Positions 11,202-26,200 of a DNA stretch of 64,000 nucleotides are shown here, one piece after another. Position 1 is the first letter of the stretch. Every line of letters begins with the position of its first letter. The notes under the pieces were generated by a model. It was not told the origin of the DNA and did no database searches. It saw only the letters and a list, made by a program, of their open reading frames with translations. Position numbers and translations under genes: made by a program. Origin of the DNA: Rhyacichthys aspro (lineage: Eukaryota > Chordata > Actinopteri > Gobiiformes > Rhyacichthyidae); contig CM072165.1 in assembly GCA_036850595.1 (NCBI GenBank), forward strand, positions 13,352,609 to 13,416,608, given 5' to 3'.

Positions 11202-14200
11202 CTGAAAACAAAGCAGTACATGAGACATTGATTGGAAGACAAAACAAAAGCTAATGAAATGTGCGGCCCGTGTCGATCCGTGTCCCTCGCAGCATTGTCT
11301 CGCTCATCGATCAGATTGGAAAACCGGCCGAGGATCAGGTCTGCCGTGAGTCATTCTCCGCGGTGGGCCAATCACATTACCAATTCAAATGATAGGCTAT
11401 TGTTCAGGCGTGTCTTCCAAATGTCAGTGCTCTCTATAAACTATACACCAGAGCAGAGACAGAAGTGCCCTTCAAAATGTGGAGCTGACGCACTCAGATG
11501 TGACGTATCAAATGTAGATAGAAGATATTAGCTAAATTGTTTTGTCTCTGTAGATCTGGGATTTGGAAATGGCTTATATAGTTTATGTCAGCTAAATGCA
11601 AAGTGAAAACAGATGGCCATTCAGTGAAATGCAACACTAATGCTGTTTAATATTCTGTTTAGTGAACAGTGATGTTGTGATGTTTTTATTGTGTAAAAAT
11701 TGAGGTAAATCCACTCAAAACTCAGTTAAGATCAAAAGTGGTGAAAATATGGGACAACAGTGACATAACCAAGAACTCGACATACCTAAAAAATAAAAAA
11801 ATAAAAAAATAGATACATAAAACTGTTCCAGGAGTCCTCGATGTTTGAGTCCGAGTCCAAGCCACCAAAGACTGGTCTAAGTCCAAGTCTATGTCCAAGA
11901 CAAGTTACCAAAGTTATTTTCAGAATACTGTGGGTGGAAAACTTTATTCACTCCACTCTCCCCCATCAGCTACGTAGTAACCTTACCTGTGTCTTTTGTT
12001 GGTAAAACTGCACCAATTATTCACCACAAAATACTAATACATTACATAGCGCTACTTTTTACTGGAAGTGAGCTGTGATTGGCCAAAATCCCACTGTGGG
12101 CTGATCATTCTCATCTATTATAATCCTTAATTCTAATGCCTAGATCCTGCCTTAAGGTCTATTTTTTCACAGATCATTCATGTTACAATAACCTGTCAAA
12201 CTAGAGGCAAAGCTAAAAATTAAAAGCTAATGGACTTTTAATGAGGTTTTCATTTGCTCAAACTTAAATGTTGGCATCCTTATTATAACAAATAGTATTT
12301 TTAGTATTTATTTATTGAAACCCACTCACAGAAAGGTTTTATATAAAATGAGCAGCTGTTTATATTGCTTATATAACTTGCTCTCCCTCCCCTTTGATAA
12401 TACAGTATTTTTTACCTAAATTGGTTATTCATTCGTAGTAGAGGTCCTCAATAAAACAGATAGGCCGTGACAATGAGAAACTATAAACTTAACTGTTCAG
12501 AGATTTGAGAGAAATACTTTTCTTATTCCAGAGCCAAAGCAAAACTGTGATGAGGTTGATACATTTTTGATCAAGTGCTACTCTTTGCAGGCCTCACCTG
12601 TTTCCTGCAGACTGGGCGGGGTGTTGGCGGGCGGGGGGAAGCTGTAGGAGCGGGCCTGAAGTGCGGGGGGCGTCTCGTGGCTGATGCTCTTGGTCCTCTT
12701 CCTGCACTCCACCGCCAGGCGTCCACGGCACGCCTTGTGGCAGTTGACCCCACACGCTGTGGACAGAGTCGGGGGCAGGGAGCGGTTCCGGAACAGGGCC
12801 AGGTGGGGTTGGGAGGGGCGAGGGAGGGGCAGGGAGCGGTGGCGGGACAGGAGGCAGGAGGGCGACAGAGAGGAAAGGGGGTCAGAAAGAGGGATGAACA
12901 TGGGAGCGAATGGTAGAGCTAGTGGTGATGCTAATGCGTCGGTACAGGAGCAGAGGCATAAACAGTGGCACATGCAGGAGCTAACGCTAACGCTGCCCGA
13001 CAACAGCTGAGTGATGCCGGGGCCATCTGAGGGAAGGGCATTCAGCCGGGCAGGAGGACAACTCAAATTAATTTCTAACCTATATGACACTTTTGGTCCA
13101 CCTCATATACAAAGGAGGATGCTAAAAGTAACAAAATAATGCTAAATGTATAGAAAACTATGGTGAAAGTCGCAAAATAATGATAGGCCTACATACGCAG
13201 AAAAATGCAAAACTATTCTAAAATGTATCAGTTATCAAAACAATGCCAAGAGTAACAAAATACACACAAAGAAAACCATTCTAGGAGTTACAAAAAAATA
13301 ACCAAACAGATGCAATATTATGCTAAACAGACACAAAAAATGTTAAGTGTTTACAAACTAAGGCTAAAAGTTACAAAATGCTACAAAAGGTAAACAAAAC
13401 AATACTTAACGTTACTAAGCAATAGTAAACAGATACAAAATAAAGCTAAAAGTAACAAAACAATACTAAACTCAAACAAAACAATACTTAACAAAAAAGC
13501 AAAGCTAAAAGTAGCAAAATGGTACTAAACATATATAGTAAGTAAGAAAATACTGCTAAACAGCTATAACTCATTACGTTGCAATGATAAAAACACATTC
13601 ACAATGTTTTTATCAAGTCTGAAAGCACAAAATATAGGGTTATTATTTTCTATAGCATTACCAACTAAAAACACTGAGTGATTGAATAACGTCAAGTAAA
13701 AAGGCTCCAGACTTTTTGCTGAAGTGGTGCCATGAAATTGTGTAATGCTATGCTAATACAGTGATGCGGTGTAAGTGTTCTCTGTGCAATCTATATTGAC
13801 ATCAGCCTAACCACTACAAAGCCTGTACTCCATCTGACTATTCAAGTAAGCATCTGGAGTTGAAATACCCAAAGTGCTGTCCAGTCACACTCCTCCTCAC
13901 AGTGCACTCTGCAGAGGTGATTCGTTTCAATTATGGCCCTGCTGCTCCCTGCCTCTCTGAGAGCAACCTAACAAAGCTAATGGGGATGAATGACTGTGGT
14001 CTCTCACTGACTCTCACTGCTCTCATTAATGCGCCGCTACAAACTCCGACACTTGCACAGTCCCAGAGGAGACCAGGGACAGTCCTTCACAGCCCAGACC
14101 AGATGGGGAAAGTTTAGACACTTGAGTTAAAGTGTTGCGGGATCCAAAAGTTTGTTTTTTCTAGGGCTGGCAACAACAGGTCAAGTTGTTTTGTGTGCCT

Positions 14201-17200
14201 AAATACAAGGGAATAATGTCCCAAGAGAATGCTGCAGAAGATTATGGATTAATCTTGGAAAACATGGTTAAATAAGTTATATTTTATGTTGCTGTATATA
14301 TGTATGTATTATTTTAAGGGTGAGGTTTAGGTTGCAGTATTTTCTTGAACAAAATTACACTCAGAAATCTGTACTTTTAAACCTCCAGTGGATGTAACAG
14401 TTACTTCCTGTTTCTACAGCTGCCCAGAGAGGACAAACTGAGCACAGCTGAAGCATCAGTCCTAGGGCTACCATTTTATTAGATAATGACCTACACAATT
14501 TCAAAAGATACTTCTTTGATCACAAATAAATGCAGCATCTTGGTGGCACATTGTCCATTAGGGGTTTGATATAGTTAGATGTCATGAGTCTTCTAAATGC
14601 AAATAGTGGTGCTGTAATTGCTAAAATGCAGAAATTTTTTAGTTTTTTTAAAAGATAAGTTATCATAAGTGCAGCAAAATCATAATGAAAATAGTAGGCA
14701 ATTACCTTCATTCGTCAGGGAGGCTTTAAACTTAAAATCCACAACTACTTTTGTGTCAGTCTGTAGCAAAGAGGTGGGAATTTATGAGACCAAAAGTGAT
14801 AGAATATGTGTTGGAAATGGAGACTTCTCTCTGATTTGAAGCACACTTGAGGTTTCTCATGTTTGCCACACCATATTCCATAAGCTGCCAGTGTTCATCT
14901 TTTACCTCCAAGACTCTGGCATCTTGAAGTTTAGTCATAAACACTATTACACCGCTTACACCGTTTTGTAGGATTGTATCGGTCCATGAGATGGTAGCAT
15001 CATCTGTCGCTGCTTGCTATCCAAAGCTTTCGTAGCAATGGTGCTATAATGAAAGTGAGTCCCCAGTTTTGCAGCAGAAGAAATAACCCGGATATAGAGG
15101 GCAAATCTATTGTTGATTGCAAGGTGCATGACTGAATGACAGTCAGCACGCCTGTTTACTGCCACAATGTTTTTTGTGTTGTCATGGACACAGGCTAAAA
15201 CTAAAGCCTCAGCCCCTTTCAATTTTTCTGCTAAATTATCAGCTGTATGTTAAATGAGCATTGATTCCATTAACAAAACTGATTTAAAATGTCAGTTTTC
15301 ATCAATATAATAACAAGTAATTCTATGTCCACTGACTGTAAATGTTGTCTAACCATATCCTTTTTCCTTCATACCGATTTTCATGTGTAATGGTGCTTAG
15401 CGAGGGAATTTTGTTGCCTGGTTCAATAAAAGTCAGATGCTTGCAAAATCCCTCACTGTCTATCACTTTTATGGGCATCATATCCTTCTCAACAATTCTG
15501 CAGATTTTTTGTTTGAGTTATTGTTTTTGCATTTGTTTCATTACAACTTCGGGTAAGGACAGACGTGATTGTTGGTTGAGAGGTGCACATTCCTCCTTGA
15601 GCTAAATTTGCATGCTGACTATTTAAATGGCACAAAGATGTTTACTCAAACACTATTAAAGTCTAACTAAACCCTAAAACAACATTTTTTTTAGCTGATG
15701 ATGTGTATAAATGGGGCTTTAGTAATACAGTTCATAGTTCTAACCCGTCTAATTCCATAAATATGGCGTAAAACACATGTAAAACCGCATGAGTGCTGCC
15801 CTCCTCAGGTTAAACGCTACTGACCATACTTCCTGATGTACGTTAACCACACCTTTGTAGCAGGTAACCACACCTGTGGTACAGCCCTCAGTACTAACTC
15901 ACAACCTCCAGAGGTGGTCTCTGTCAGAACTAGGTCACTGCAGCGACTGAGCACAGTCACAGAGCAACACGCACGGATGAAAAAAAGAAAAAACGCGAGC
16001 AGTGTTTAGAGATAGACTCACTCATTTTTAGATCCACAGAGGCACATATTTTGGGCCACGCTGCCACTGGCTCCTGTCTGTTATTTTGCTCTGTTCATGT
16101 CGTAAAAAGTTTAGAAGAACAAGCTTAGTCTACCGTAGTTTATGTTGTGTTCAAGTGCTCACACACAGCGTTGTTGCAGAGTAATCAACGTGTTGTTCTT
16201 AGTTTGTTGATGTCATGTGTTTTTTACTCGTAAAAAGAGTGTTACCGTTGATTTTTATTCATGTCTCAATGATCACTGAGTAAATCAGCCGGGCATATTA
16301 GCATTTAACGCTACAAACAAGTCAGGTTTAACGTTACCTTCTTTTCTCTTTTTTTTTTTTTTCAAAGTCTTAATGCTGTTAAATACACATAAATGCAGTG
16401 TTAGTCTGAGCGGAGCGCTGTAGACACAGTACTTTGGTTGTCTCTCTGTAGAATAGTATTCACTAAATCTACATCAAAATTAATATAAAGCACTCTTTAT
16501 TATTATTATTAATGCCAAAGTTACTCTACCTATCACAGCACCCGTTTTCTCTAAGAATGAATGAATGAGAAGACTGGTGTCCACAGAGAAACCAGGTCCC
16601 TCCAGCTCATGTGACCACTTAGACTTAGACTTGTATGAGTATGTATGACTTCTCTGTCGGTGTAAATGAGAATTACAAGTACGACAAGAAGAAGTGACAG
16701 AGATGAAGCGTTTTACTGTAGTATGTAGGCTTTTGTCAGTTAATTCGTTTTAATCGGTTAAAAACTTTAAAATTAATCGATTATCAATTTACGGAGAACA
16801 TATCTACTTGAAATAAAACCATCTACATTTGAACTAACCTATAAGCATGATATTACCATAAGTTGCAATCCATCGTGAGCACTGTCAGGCCACATAACAA
16901 AGCCACAAGGCCCATTAATTACTGCTGTTGCTATGCGACTGATATTAGTTGTCTGAACTTGCTGGGCCTTTATACGCCTCCATTAGCCCACCTGAAATTA
17001 ACCTGGATTAATGAGGAGGAGAATACCTTTGGTAATGAGCCTGTCTGCTTTGAACATGGGAAAATTAATGATGTCCTCGAGACAAAACACTGCACAAACG
17101 TAAGCGTCTCCACATTAGAGGAGATTCTTCCGCAGAGAAACATTGTTGTCGCCGTCAAAACTCATTTGCTTAACAATAAAAATCTGCCGTTAAACCACAA

Positions 17201-20200
17201 GCCCGATTTAATTTCCTTCAATCAAAGCTGAGCAGTAATCAGTCTCTTTTTAAACCACGATAACAGATGGGAAAGCACTCAAATCTGCATTTCAAATAAG
17301 ACACCCGTTCGGAAGTTTACGGCGCTACATCTGGTGGGAGACATATGGAGAGTAAGTTACTGAGTGTCAGGACATTATCACCACTTCATTTAGAGAATCA
17401 GCGGCGACCAAAAGCAGTGGAGGGTCGCTCCGGGACAAGGCGGCGGGTGAGAGTGTGTTTTCTCAGATAATGAATGGAGCTGTGTGTGTGTACACCTGTG
17501 AATGAGACGGCTTCGTCCAACATTGATCTATTGGAAAGGGCAAATGTGCACTGAGTGGAGAACCGGGTCCATTCAGCTTGAGCTTGAGCTGAGTGTGACA
17601 TCTGCAATGGTTTCTGATATTTACTGTAGAACAATCGGAATGATAGGAATTATGGTTCCTTTTCGGGGCATGTGAACAGCTATGGATGCGCTGCAGGGAC
17701 ATGCTATTGTCAAACAGATTTTAACTTAATATTAAAGTTAAAATCTGTTCTGGTGGAGGGACTTAACGTCTTTCTGTAACAAACAGATTTTACTTGTACT
17801 TGATCTGGACTTGATCTTAAATCTTTTTTGTTGCCTTTGGGACATCACTATGTCAGTATTTAAAATCTTTAAGTCTCTCAGTTGTCCCTTTTTAATTGAG
17901 TTTCATTCATCTCTTTTAGCATATTTAATCATATTTTATATATTTATTCTATTACATGTTTCCTTTTTGTGTGTTTAGTTTTGTTTGCTATTGTGCCTAT
18001 TTGTTGTTTGTTGTTATGTCTGTTTGTTGTCTTATTGTTGCCCAAATTTATTGCCCCGGTGATATTAATTAATTAATAAAGTTGTGAATGAAGGAACAAA
18101 CCCAGCTGAAATTAGTCGGATGGTGTTAACAGTTTTAAAATATCCAGAATATTCAGTAAGTACAACACTTCTCCTCCAGCAGTGCTCAGTTTGTTCTCTC
18201 TGGACAGTTAAAGGAACACAAAGTAATGGTGTAATCACTCATTTTACTGTCTGTTATATTAATGTCTTAAAGTAACTGAATTTCGCATTGACAGATTCAT
18301 TAAATTTGTAGTTCACAGCGACAGTAGTTAAAAGGCTGCCAACTTCTAAATGAAAATCTAATCTCCTGAATCTAAAACTAGTGTTTATTATCAGGAATTT
18401 TTAAATTAGTTTTCCTAATTATGCAAAGTCAAACATGCCAAACTCTATTAATGACACATCCTTAATGAGTAATGTCTAAAGGTCGAAAGAACTGCCCAAA
18501 CTCTCCTCTTTCTCTTACCTTTACACTTGTATCCTTGTTTGTAAAAGCCCCAGATCTGCAAAAAGACAAGCAGAGAAGAAAGAAGAGCATTTATTTCCAC
18601 TTCAGTAAAAGGCCACAGGGATGTTACACTTGGCGAAACTTACAAGAAAAGGACAATTACATCAGAATCCTCCAACGTCTCGCCTGCGATGCTTAATGAA
18701 CAACTGTGAAAACGTAACACTTTCGATTTCTATCAGGTAATTTAAAATAATGAAAGACGAGGAACAAGCTTTTGTCGCTGGACCATTAAACCCACACTCG
18801 AGAGATGCTGTGGATTTCATTTGGTATTCTACTTTTACTGCTGCTTTTGTCTCATTAAGTAGACCTCTGCTTTTATCTTTGTATTCCTCTTGTTTGTTTG
18901 GCCTTTAAATACTTCCATTTACTCAAACCAAAGCCTACTGCATCAAGAATTCAAACTTTAACCCAAATGTCCAAGCACCAATCACAATCAAAAGTGCAAA
19001 TATGTTCAATACATAGACTTTGTAGTGTCACAGTCCAAAGTTTTTGAGTTTACAGTTTCAGAAACACGTTATAGTTAGTTCAGTCGACTCTGAGTCTGTT
19101 CATTCTGAGTTTATTAAAGGCAGGAAAGTCATTATCAATGGAGAAATAAGGGGTCACCTGCAATGGTAATCAAATGGAGACTGCCATGTTGACGGAAAGT
19201 AGAGTCATGTGACTATGGAGAGAGTATTCAGGTTTAAAATTAAAGAAGTGATGACAAGTTGAATATTTTTTTTTTTTAAATGTTATGGTGAACTCTGGCA
19301 CTGATTTTTGCATGTATTTCTTGCAAAGTTTAGTAAATGTATGATTTCAGTGTAACCCAACTGAGTTTTTAATAAGTTTACATTAACCAATCTGTTTCAA
19401 TAGCATGTTGAACCAACTTGGAGTCTGAATCTGTATATGAACTGAATCAACAGAGAAGAAAACCTTCTGAGGTTAGGTTTACAGAGAAAGATCCCTCATT
19501 AACTGACTTCTTGAGCCAGTAACAGACAATTTGGAAAACTAACTAAGTCATGTTTGTTGGATGCCCATTCAATAGAGTTATGGACACTATGGGAATTCAC
19601 ACAAGGCTTGAGTTTGTTCTAGGATAGATGTTAGTTTGGCTGGCAGCAAGTGGCAGCAGCTCTCCCTGAGGCCCACTGTTACACAGGCATTTTGTCAAGT
19701 AATGACTTCTGGCAAAATTGTACGTTGTGGATTTAAAACAATTTCACACTTTGCACTTTCTGACAGCATTAAACACACAAAATCACCACCAAAGATTGTC
19801 TGCAACAAATAGTACCTGACAGTGTAAGAAATGTTGGATAATTGTTGCAAATCCTGCTTTGACCTATATTAAATTAACCATTCAAACCTGTTAGCTAGTT
19901 GGCTGTTTAAACCAACCTATGCTAATGCTACTGACACTGTCTGTTGTTGTTGAACAAAGAGTGGGTCATTGCAGTCTATGGTTGTAGCCTATTCCAGTCA
20001 CACCGTGTGACATAGACTTATGACTTTTAATTACTGCATCGTAGTTACAAGGGAACAACTGCTAGTTCTTCTGAGTACAACTGTAGAGCATAGGGCCAGG
20101 TTTGTGAACCAAAATTTGTCTGGAAATTCTACAGATACGCTTTAAAGTAAAAAAATTATTTAATTACTTGTCACAAAGTTTGGTTGTATTTCTCTGGCAT

Positions 20201-23200
20201 GTAGACAATAAAAAGAAATGGCCAAATTAAGACAGCAGTTGGTTTACAGAACATTAATATCTAGTGAATTGTTTTTTTAGAGGGACATAGGTGTGGAACA
20301 ATAAACACTTAACTGTGGCATTCTTAAAACCTACATTAGCAGAAACACCTCCAGCAGTCTTTTATATCGGCCTTTCCAAGAACTACGAAGTGAAAAAGTG
20401 GAAAGCAATAACAGCCCCGAAGGTACCAACTTCCATTTAAAACCCATGCTTCAAAACGTTTTATGCAATTAGCAGCTAATGGACTCCATCAAGTAAAAGC
20501 TAAATATCATCCAGCGGAAAATGCAGTGAAGGGTGCACGATAAAAACAGACGACAGAAGGACGGAGGCTGAGAAAGTGGGCAGCGAGGAGGCCGTCGAGG
20601 TGCCGGGCGAGGGGGCGGGGGTCACATCAAGCGGGACACGCGGCCAGTGGGGGGAACAATGACATGAAAGAGGCTCGCTGGAGATCACAGGCCACACTGG
20701 CACATCTGAAGAGCCACCAAATATCCTGACCTCTCCGCACATACAACACACAACACACAACACACGGGAGCGACGTACGGCTCACACACACCGGGACGGA
20801 CCGCACCGGAGTCAGTCAGGGGAGAGTCTAAATACAGCTAACAGCACAGACCGGCCCACACAGACTGACCTTTACTGCTGCGCCAACAATACAGTGCAAA
20901 CAAGAACAGGAAGACCCCGAAGGATGATCTAAAAACATTTGGGTAAATTTAGCACCGTGTACGCGGTTGTACTGTCAGTGTATATTTATGTAACCATAAT
21001 ATACCTGCATTGAAATACATTTATAGGTATTTTACAATCTTGAGCTTGATTTTGTTATTATTTAAAGGCCGATCTATTATCTTTATCAATAAGTAACACA
21101 CTTAAGTGAGGCGCTCTACCACACTACTCATAAAATAAAGAGAATAGACCAATACACTGGATTCAAGCAGAGTTTTATTTGTATAAAAAACAATAAAGAA
21201 GACATGTTCTTTCTTTCAAACTTGCCATCTTAAACGTCTCTACTTTTAAATTAAGTAGGCTTTGTATGGAAAAAAATTGCGCGGGGTTGGTTAATTAAAA
21301 ACCCCCCCCTTTTTTTTTGTTCCCCCCCCCCCCCCCCCCCCCCCCCCTTCCCCGGCCCAGAAGGAGGGGAAGCGGGGCCCGCCCCCCCCTGCCCCTTGCC
21401 CCCCCCCCCCCCCCCGGGCCGGGGGGAGGGTGGCGTAGGCTTTGTATGGTTTCAGTTTATTATTAGTAATAAAGCGAAAATTTCCATTCTGTTGCCTCTG
21501 CTTTGTAAGGTATCATAGAGCCCATGCGTTTTAGCTTCTACTGCTCGTGCTGTTACAATATAAGCCAATGGTGTTTACTTCAGCATGTCATAGTCCACCT
21601 CTAGATGAAGTCTTTCTGCAGCTTGTTTAGACATCAGCAGATGTTGTATTGGCGAGTAAACTCATGCGTCCGATCCAACTCCTCCTGCTGAGCCCGTGTT
21701 ACGAGGCCTGGACACACATTTGTTTTGGCACGTGGCCCTTCTCTGGCAAAGTGTGCGGCAGCGGCAGAATGAGGCCACCCAAGTACATCCACGCGACTGC
21801 TGTTTACAGGCTCTAAACACATCCTGAGTACAAAAGACCAGACAATCAACTACGCTGTGAGCGGCTAATAAAACTGGTGAAATTAATTGGATTTAGATTG
21901 GGAAGAAAATATTCGAATATAAAGGCTCTGGAGGTGAGTGTGCCGTGTTTACACAAAGGCTGAGGTGCTGAAAAATGAAGTGCGGGGAACAATATTGTTT
22001 TTGCACAGCGGCCGGTAGGAAAGCAGAGAAAAAAAAAGGAAGTGGCTGTGGTATCTGCCTCTGCCACACACACAGTTTTAAAAAGGAAGAGACATGCTGC
22101 CACAGTGCTTATCTTCCTCTGTTCAGCAGCACTTCCCGAGAATAATATATCTGACTTAATGCATCCACCTCCTGCTAAGGCTTTTTATGATTTTCCTACA
22201 GCAACAGGAGGAGAGCCTTTCTGGTTAAAGTCATATAAAAGAACCTGTAGTGAAACTGCAGTATGCAAACAAAACAAAGACAGATATCCTAATTAGGGAT
22301 GCACAATATACTAAAAATGTATTGCAATATCAACATGAGCATACAAAAATGCAATAAATGAAGAATAATAGCTATATATCTGCGCCCTCTGTCAGGTTTT
22401 GTCCATTTTTCTACTTTGTTTGACTTTTACTGATGAGAAAGAAAAGGCTCATTTTAGTTATAAATGTTCTCCTTGATCCTGGAATGTATTGTGTCTATAA
22501 GTTAGAAAGAAGATTATATGCAAATAGTATATAACACAAGCTTACAAAAGTAGCACTATGCAAAAATGGTTGCACATCGTAAACAATATTTATGGAGCAA
22601 CACTATATCGAGATATATTCAGGTCCAATACCATTTCTACCCCTAAGCCCTTCTCCTTAGTCCTACTCTTCTATGTTCAATCCCAATTCTCTTTTAGATC
22701 GAGGGGAAGGGTTACAAACACCTTCAAACACAGCTAAACTAAGGAGTGAACAATTTCCCAGCATACAGCGCGTTATCTGGAACCATGCGATGCATAAATG
22801 TGACTAAATTCGGCAATAATAAAGATTTGACAACAGTCCTGTTTTATATTCAGTCAATCTTGTACTGATGTATGTACAAACATGTTCCTCTTCGAAAATC
22901 TCTTCGAAAAAAAAAAAAGTTTCCCAACGCTCCTTGTAGATGTAATTAGCGTTACATCAAAGGTCAAATAATAAATAATATCTCGTATGTAGAACGTTTT
23001 AACTGCTTGTCTTCGCTAATGTATCATATCAGCATTTTTTTTTGTTGATATGCAGTAATATGTTGTACAATATCACAGCAGTCCAAGTACGTTTTTGTAG
23101 TCATAGCAACATCCTTCATATGTCTTATGTCTGTGGCAAGGCCCAGAGCAATCACCAGCTGATCCTGTATAGAGCATGTTCTCAAGTCAAAATACTAACG

Positions 23201-26200
23201 TTGAATACCCTATATGATCACGTCTACAAATAGATGTATCAAATAAACCAATTACATCTTGTTTCTAAAGTCTATAACCTATATGATAAATTATATGATA
23301 TTATTTATTATATCGATTTACATATGTTATATATTTTATAAACCTTATATCATTTTACATCTATGTATGGATGGGTTAGGGCTAAGGAAGCAATGGATTG
23401 GCCCTCAGTACTTTGCCAGCTAAGTTTGTCTCCGCTAAGGCCTAGTCCACACATAGCCGGGTATCTGGGAAAACTAATATATTTTTATGCGTTTGGGCCT
23501 TTCATCCACACGTAAAGGCAGTATTGCGTCACTAAAAACGATCATTTCTGAAAACTCCGACCAAAGTGAAGATTTTGGGAAACCGTTTTTGCATTTGTTT
23601 GTGTACATAGGAAAACAGGGTTTTAGGTTCCCAAACGTCACAGCCTGCGACAAGTCATGCATCAACGTCACATGTGCGACCCTTGTTGATGGCAGTCAGG
23701 GGTGAACAGAATGAATGCAATCAGAGGTCTGCTGTTTACGTTCATGCAAACGCTTTTTGTTTGCCTGTTTTTACAAGCGCAAGAAGTGATTCCACCTCTT
23801 TATCGGTCGGTATTATTTGTTGTGGAAGTGACGGCAACAAACAAAAGTCATTCTGATTGGCTAGCATGGATTTAAGCTTCGCAATACGCTGCCACCTACG
23901 GGCTTGGCATGTGTACAACAGTGCTTACAACAGTGCTGAAAGGCGTATTTATGCAGGTTCGTGTAGATGAAAACTTTTTTGAAAACGGTCTGATGTGTGC
24001 GGAATTATTTTTGAAAACGGGGTGGGGGGTATTCGTTTTTTATAATACCCGGCTACGTGTGGACTAAGCCTAAGAAGCTATTTATTTATTACTTACTTTT
24101 AAATTTAAATTACACATGTACCAGTTTTTACATTACTTAAAGAGTACTTGTCAATACAGAGGCGAGATATGAATATTGAAAATGTATGATTTCAAAGCCA
24201 TGTTGATTTTCAGGTGCTTTAACCATGACTTGTTTTGTGTCTCATTACACTTGCATAAACCTGCAGTTTGAATCCAAATCATTTTATCTTCAAGTGTGTG
24301 TCTCCTGCTCTGAAAAGGCAGGTTGACTGACAGGAAAAATCATCAAAAGCTCATTTTTTTCCCAGGCCAGTGCTATGTTTCTGTGGGTTTTCTCTGGCTT
24401 CCTCCCACCACTAAAAGACATGCATGTGTAGGTGAACTGGTGAATGTAAAAAAGCCCCTAGTGAGTAAACATGATGTCTATGTCTGTGTCTAAATGTCAG
24501 CAATGTGACTAATTGGTCATTGTCCAGACCCAAAGCTGCTGGGATGATCTCCAGTCACCTGCAAAGCCTAACAGTACTAAGTTGTCGAAGATGAATTAAT
24601 GTTCTCAATTATATTCTCTGCATATTGCATAATATTAAATTAAAAAAAGAAATACAGATACATTTGTCTGGTCTAGTTGCCAACATTCCCTTTCAGAATG
24701 AATTCTTCAAATTTGTCTTGAGTCAAAATAGTATTATTAATGCTTAATCAATAACCCAGATTTAATTAAACACATTTCAAACTGATTGTGTAATGCTTCT
24801 AATTTGTTTAAATAAAATGACCACCCAGTATGATCCTCTATTGGGTATGGAGGGAGCCACTTATCCAGAGGAATAAATGGCACATCATCTTGGTTCTCAT
24901 CACATGTGAGAGCTGCTGACTCACTGCAGCTGAATAACACAGGGCTCCTCTGGGAATGGACCGGATCAGACGACACACACACACACACACATGCCCTCGC
25001 TGAAATGCAGCTGCCACAGACCGGCGTTATCATCTCGCCCAATTACCTTCCTCCCATATTTCCCAGAATGGAACTTCAGCAGCTCGGCCGTAACTCAGAG
25101 TAATTGGCTTCGGTTTGACCTGTCAGCAAGAACCTCCGAGAGACAGGGGCAGGTAAATAATGGAGCCGTCTATAGAGCAATGTAGCCCCCAAATGGGAGC
25201 GTGAACACATGTGACCTTTGACTTTCTCTGCCCGTGACACGTGCCGTTGATTGGATAGCTTGTGAAATCAATGAAAACGAACATTAATATGAAAAAGCTG
25301 AGAGGCGCATCAGTTAAACGGCTCTGTTACCATGGCGCCTGATGGTTGGGCAACATCACCACAGCAACAAGCTATTTACCTTCTTTATGATATTCATCCC
25401 CACTCTTGTTTGTTTGTTTTTTCATCAAATGGATTTAATGTGTTTCAGTGGTGTAAAAATAAAAAAACAAGGGATCCCTAGAGTGTACAGCAAAGTGTAC
25501 GTAAGACAGGGCAAGACTTAGCTACAGAGCTAGTTACATTTACTCAAGTAACTGTAAAAATGTAGGTTATTAGTACATTTCCAAATGCATGCTTTGGCTC
25601 AAGTAGCAGAGTAAGAGTATCAGGAAATGCAAGAGTATACTCTACCCACCTCTTCATAGACTGACATAAGATTAATAAATGCATGATCAACACTAGTTCT
25701 CTTCATGTGCAAGGTCACTTATTTATTCCGAATACCTCCAACTGATTAGGAATCTTCCTAACTCCTTATCAATGAACCAGATGTATTTAATATATGATAA
25801 AAGCTGCCAATATTCTCAATTTAATAAGGAGAGGAGATAAAAAAGGACTTTCAATGCTTCCTTTCTTACCTCCTCCAGCATAGAAACCTCTGGACATTCC
25901 TCACTGAAGTGTAAGAAGCTTACCGCCATCCCACAATTCATTGCGCCACATCCCGAACTTTTCTGAAAACGTCCGATTGAAACCCATTTCCATGTGCTTT
26001 GGTGGATTACAGTTCAGTTCAACTTTATTGATATAGCCTAGTATCACTATAACTGTTGCATCAAAGGGCTTCACAAAAACAGAAGGCAGCAAGTGCCCTC
26101 CATCAGGGTGAGAAAAAAAAAAAGAAAAAAAACCCAGCCAGGGAAAAATAGAAACCTCAGGGAGAGCAACAATAATAATAATGGATTATATTTATATAGC

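Noticed and set aside
12575..13090. Several long frames on both strands
   Set aside because: GC-rich shadows of rasgrp2 exon 14 and its intron; only the minus-strand frame through 12598-12756 is coding.
16863..17231. 122-residue plus-strand frame
   Set aside because: No family resemblance, and the sequence looks like a regulatory element with TAAT cores; kept as a non-coding finding.
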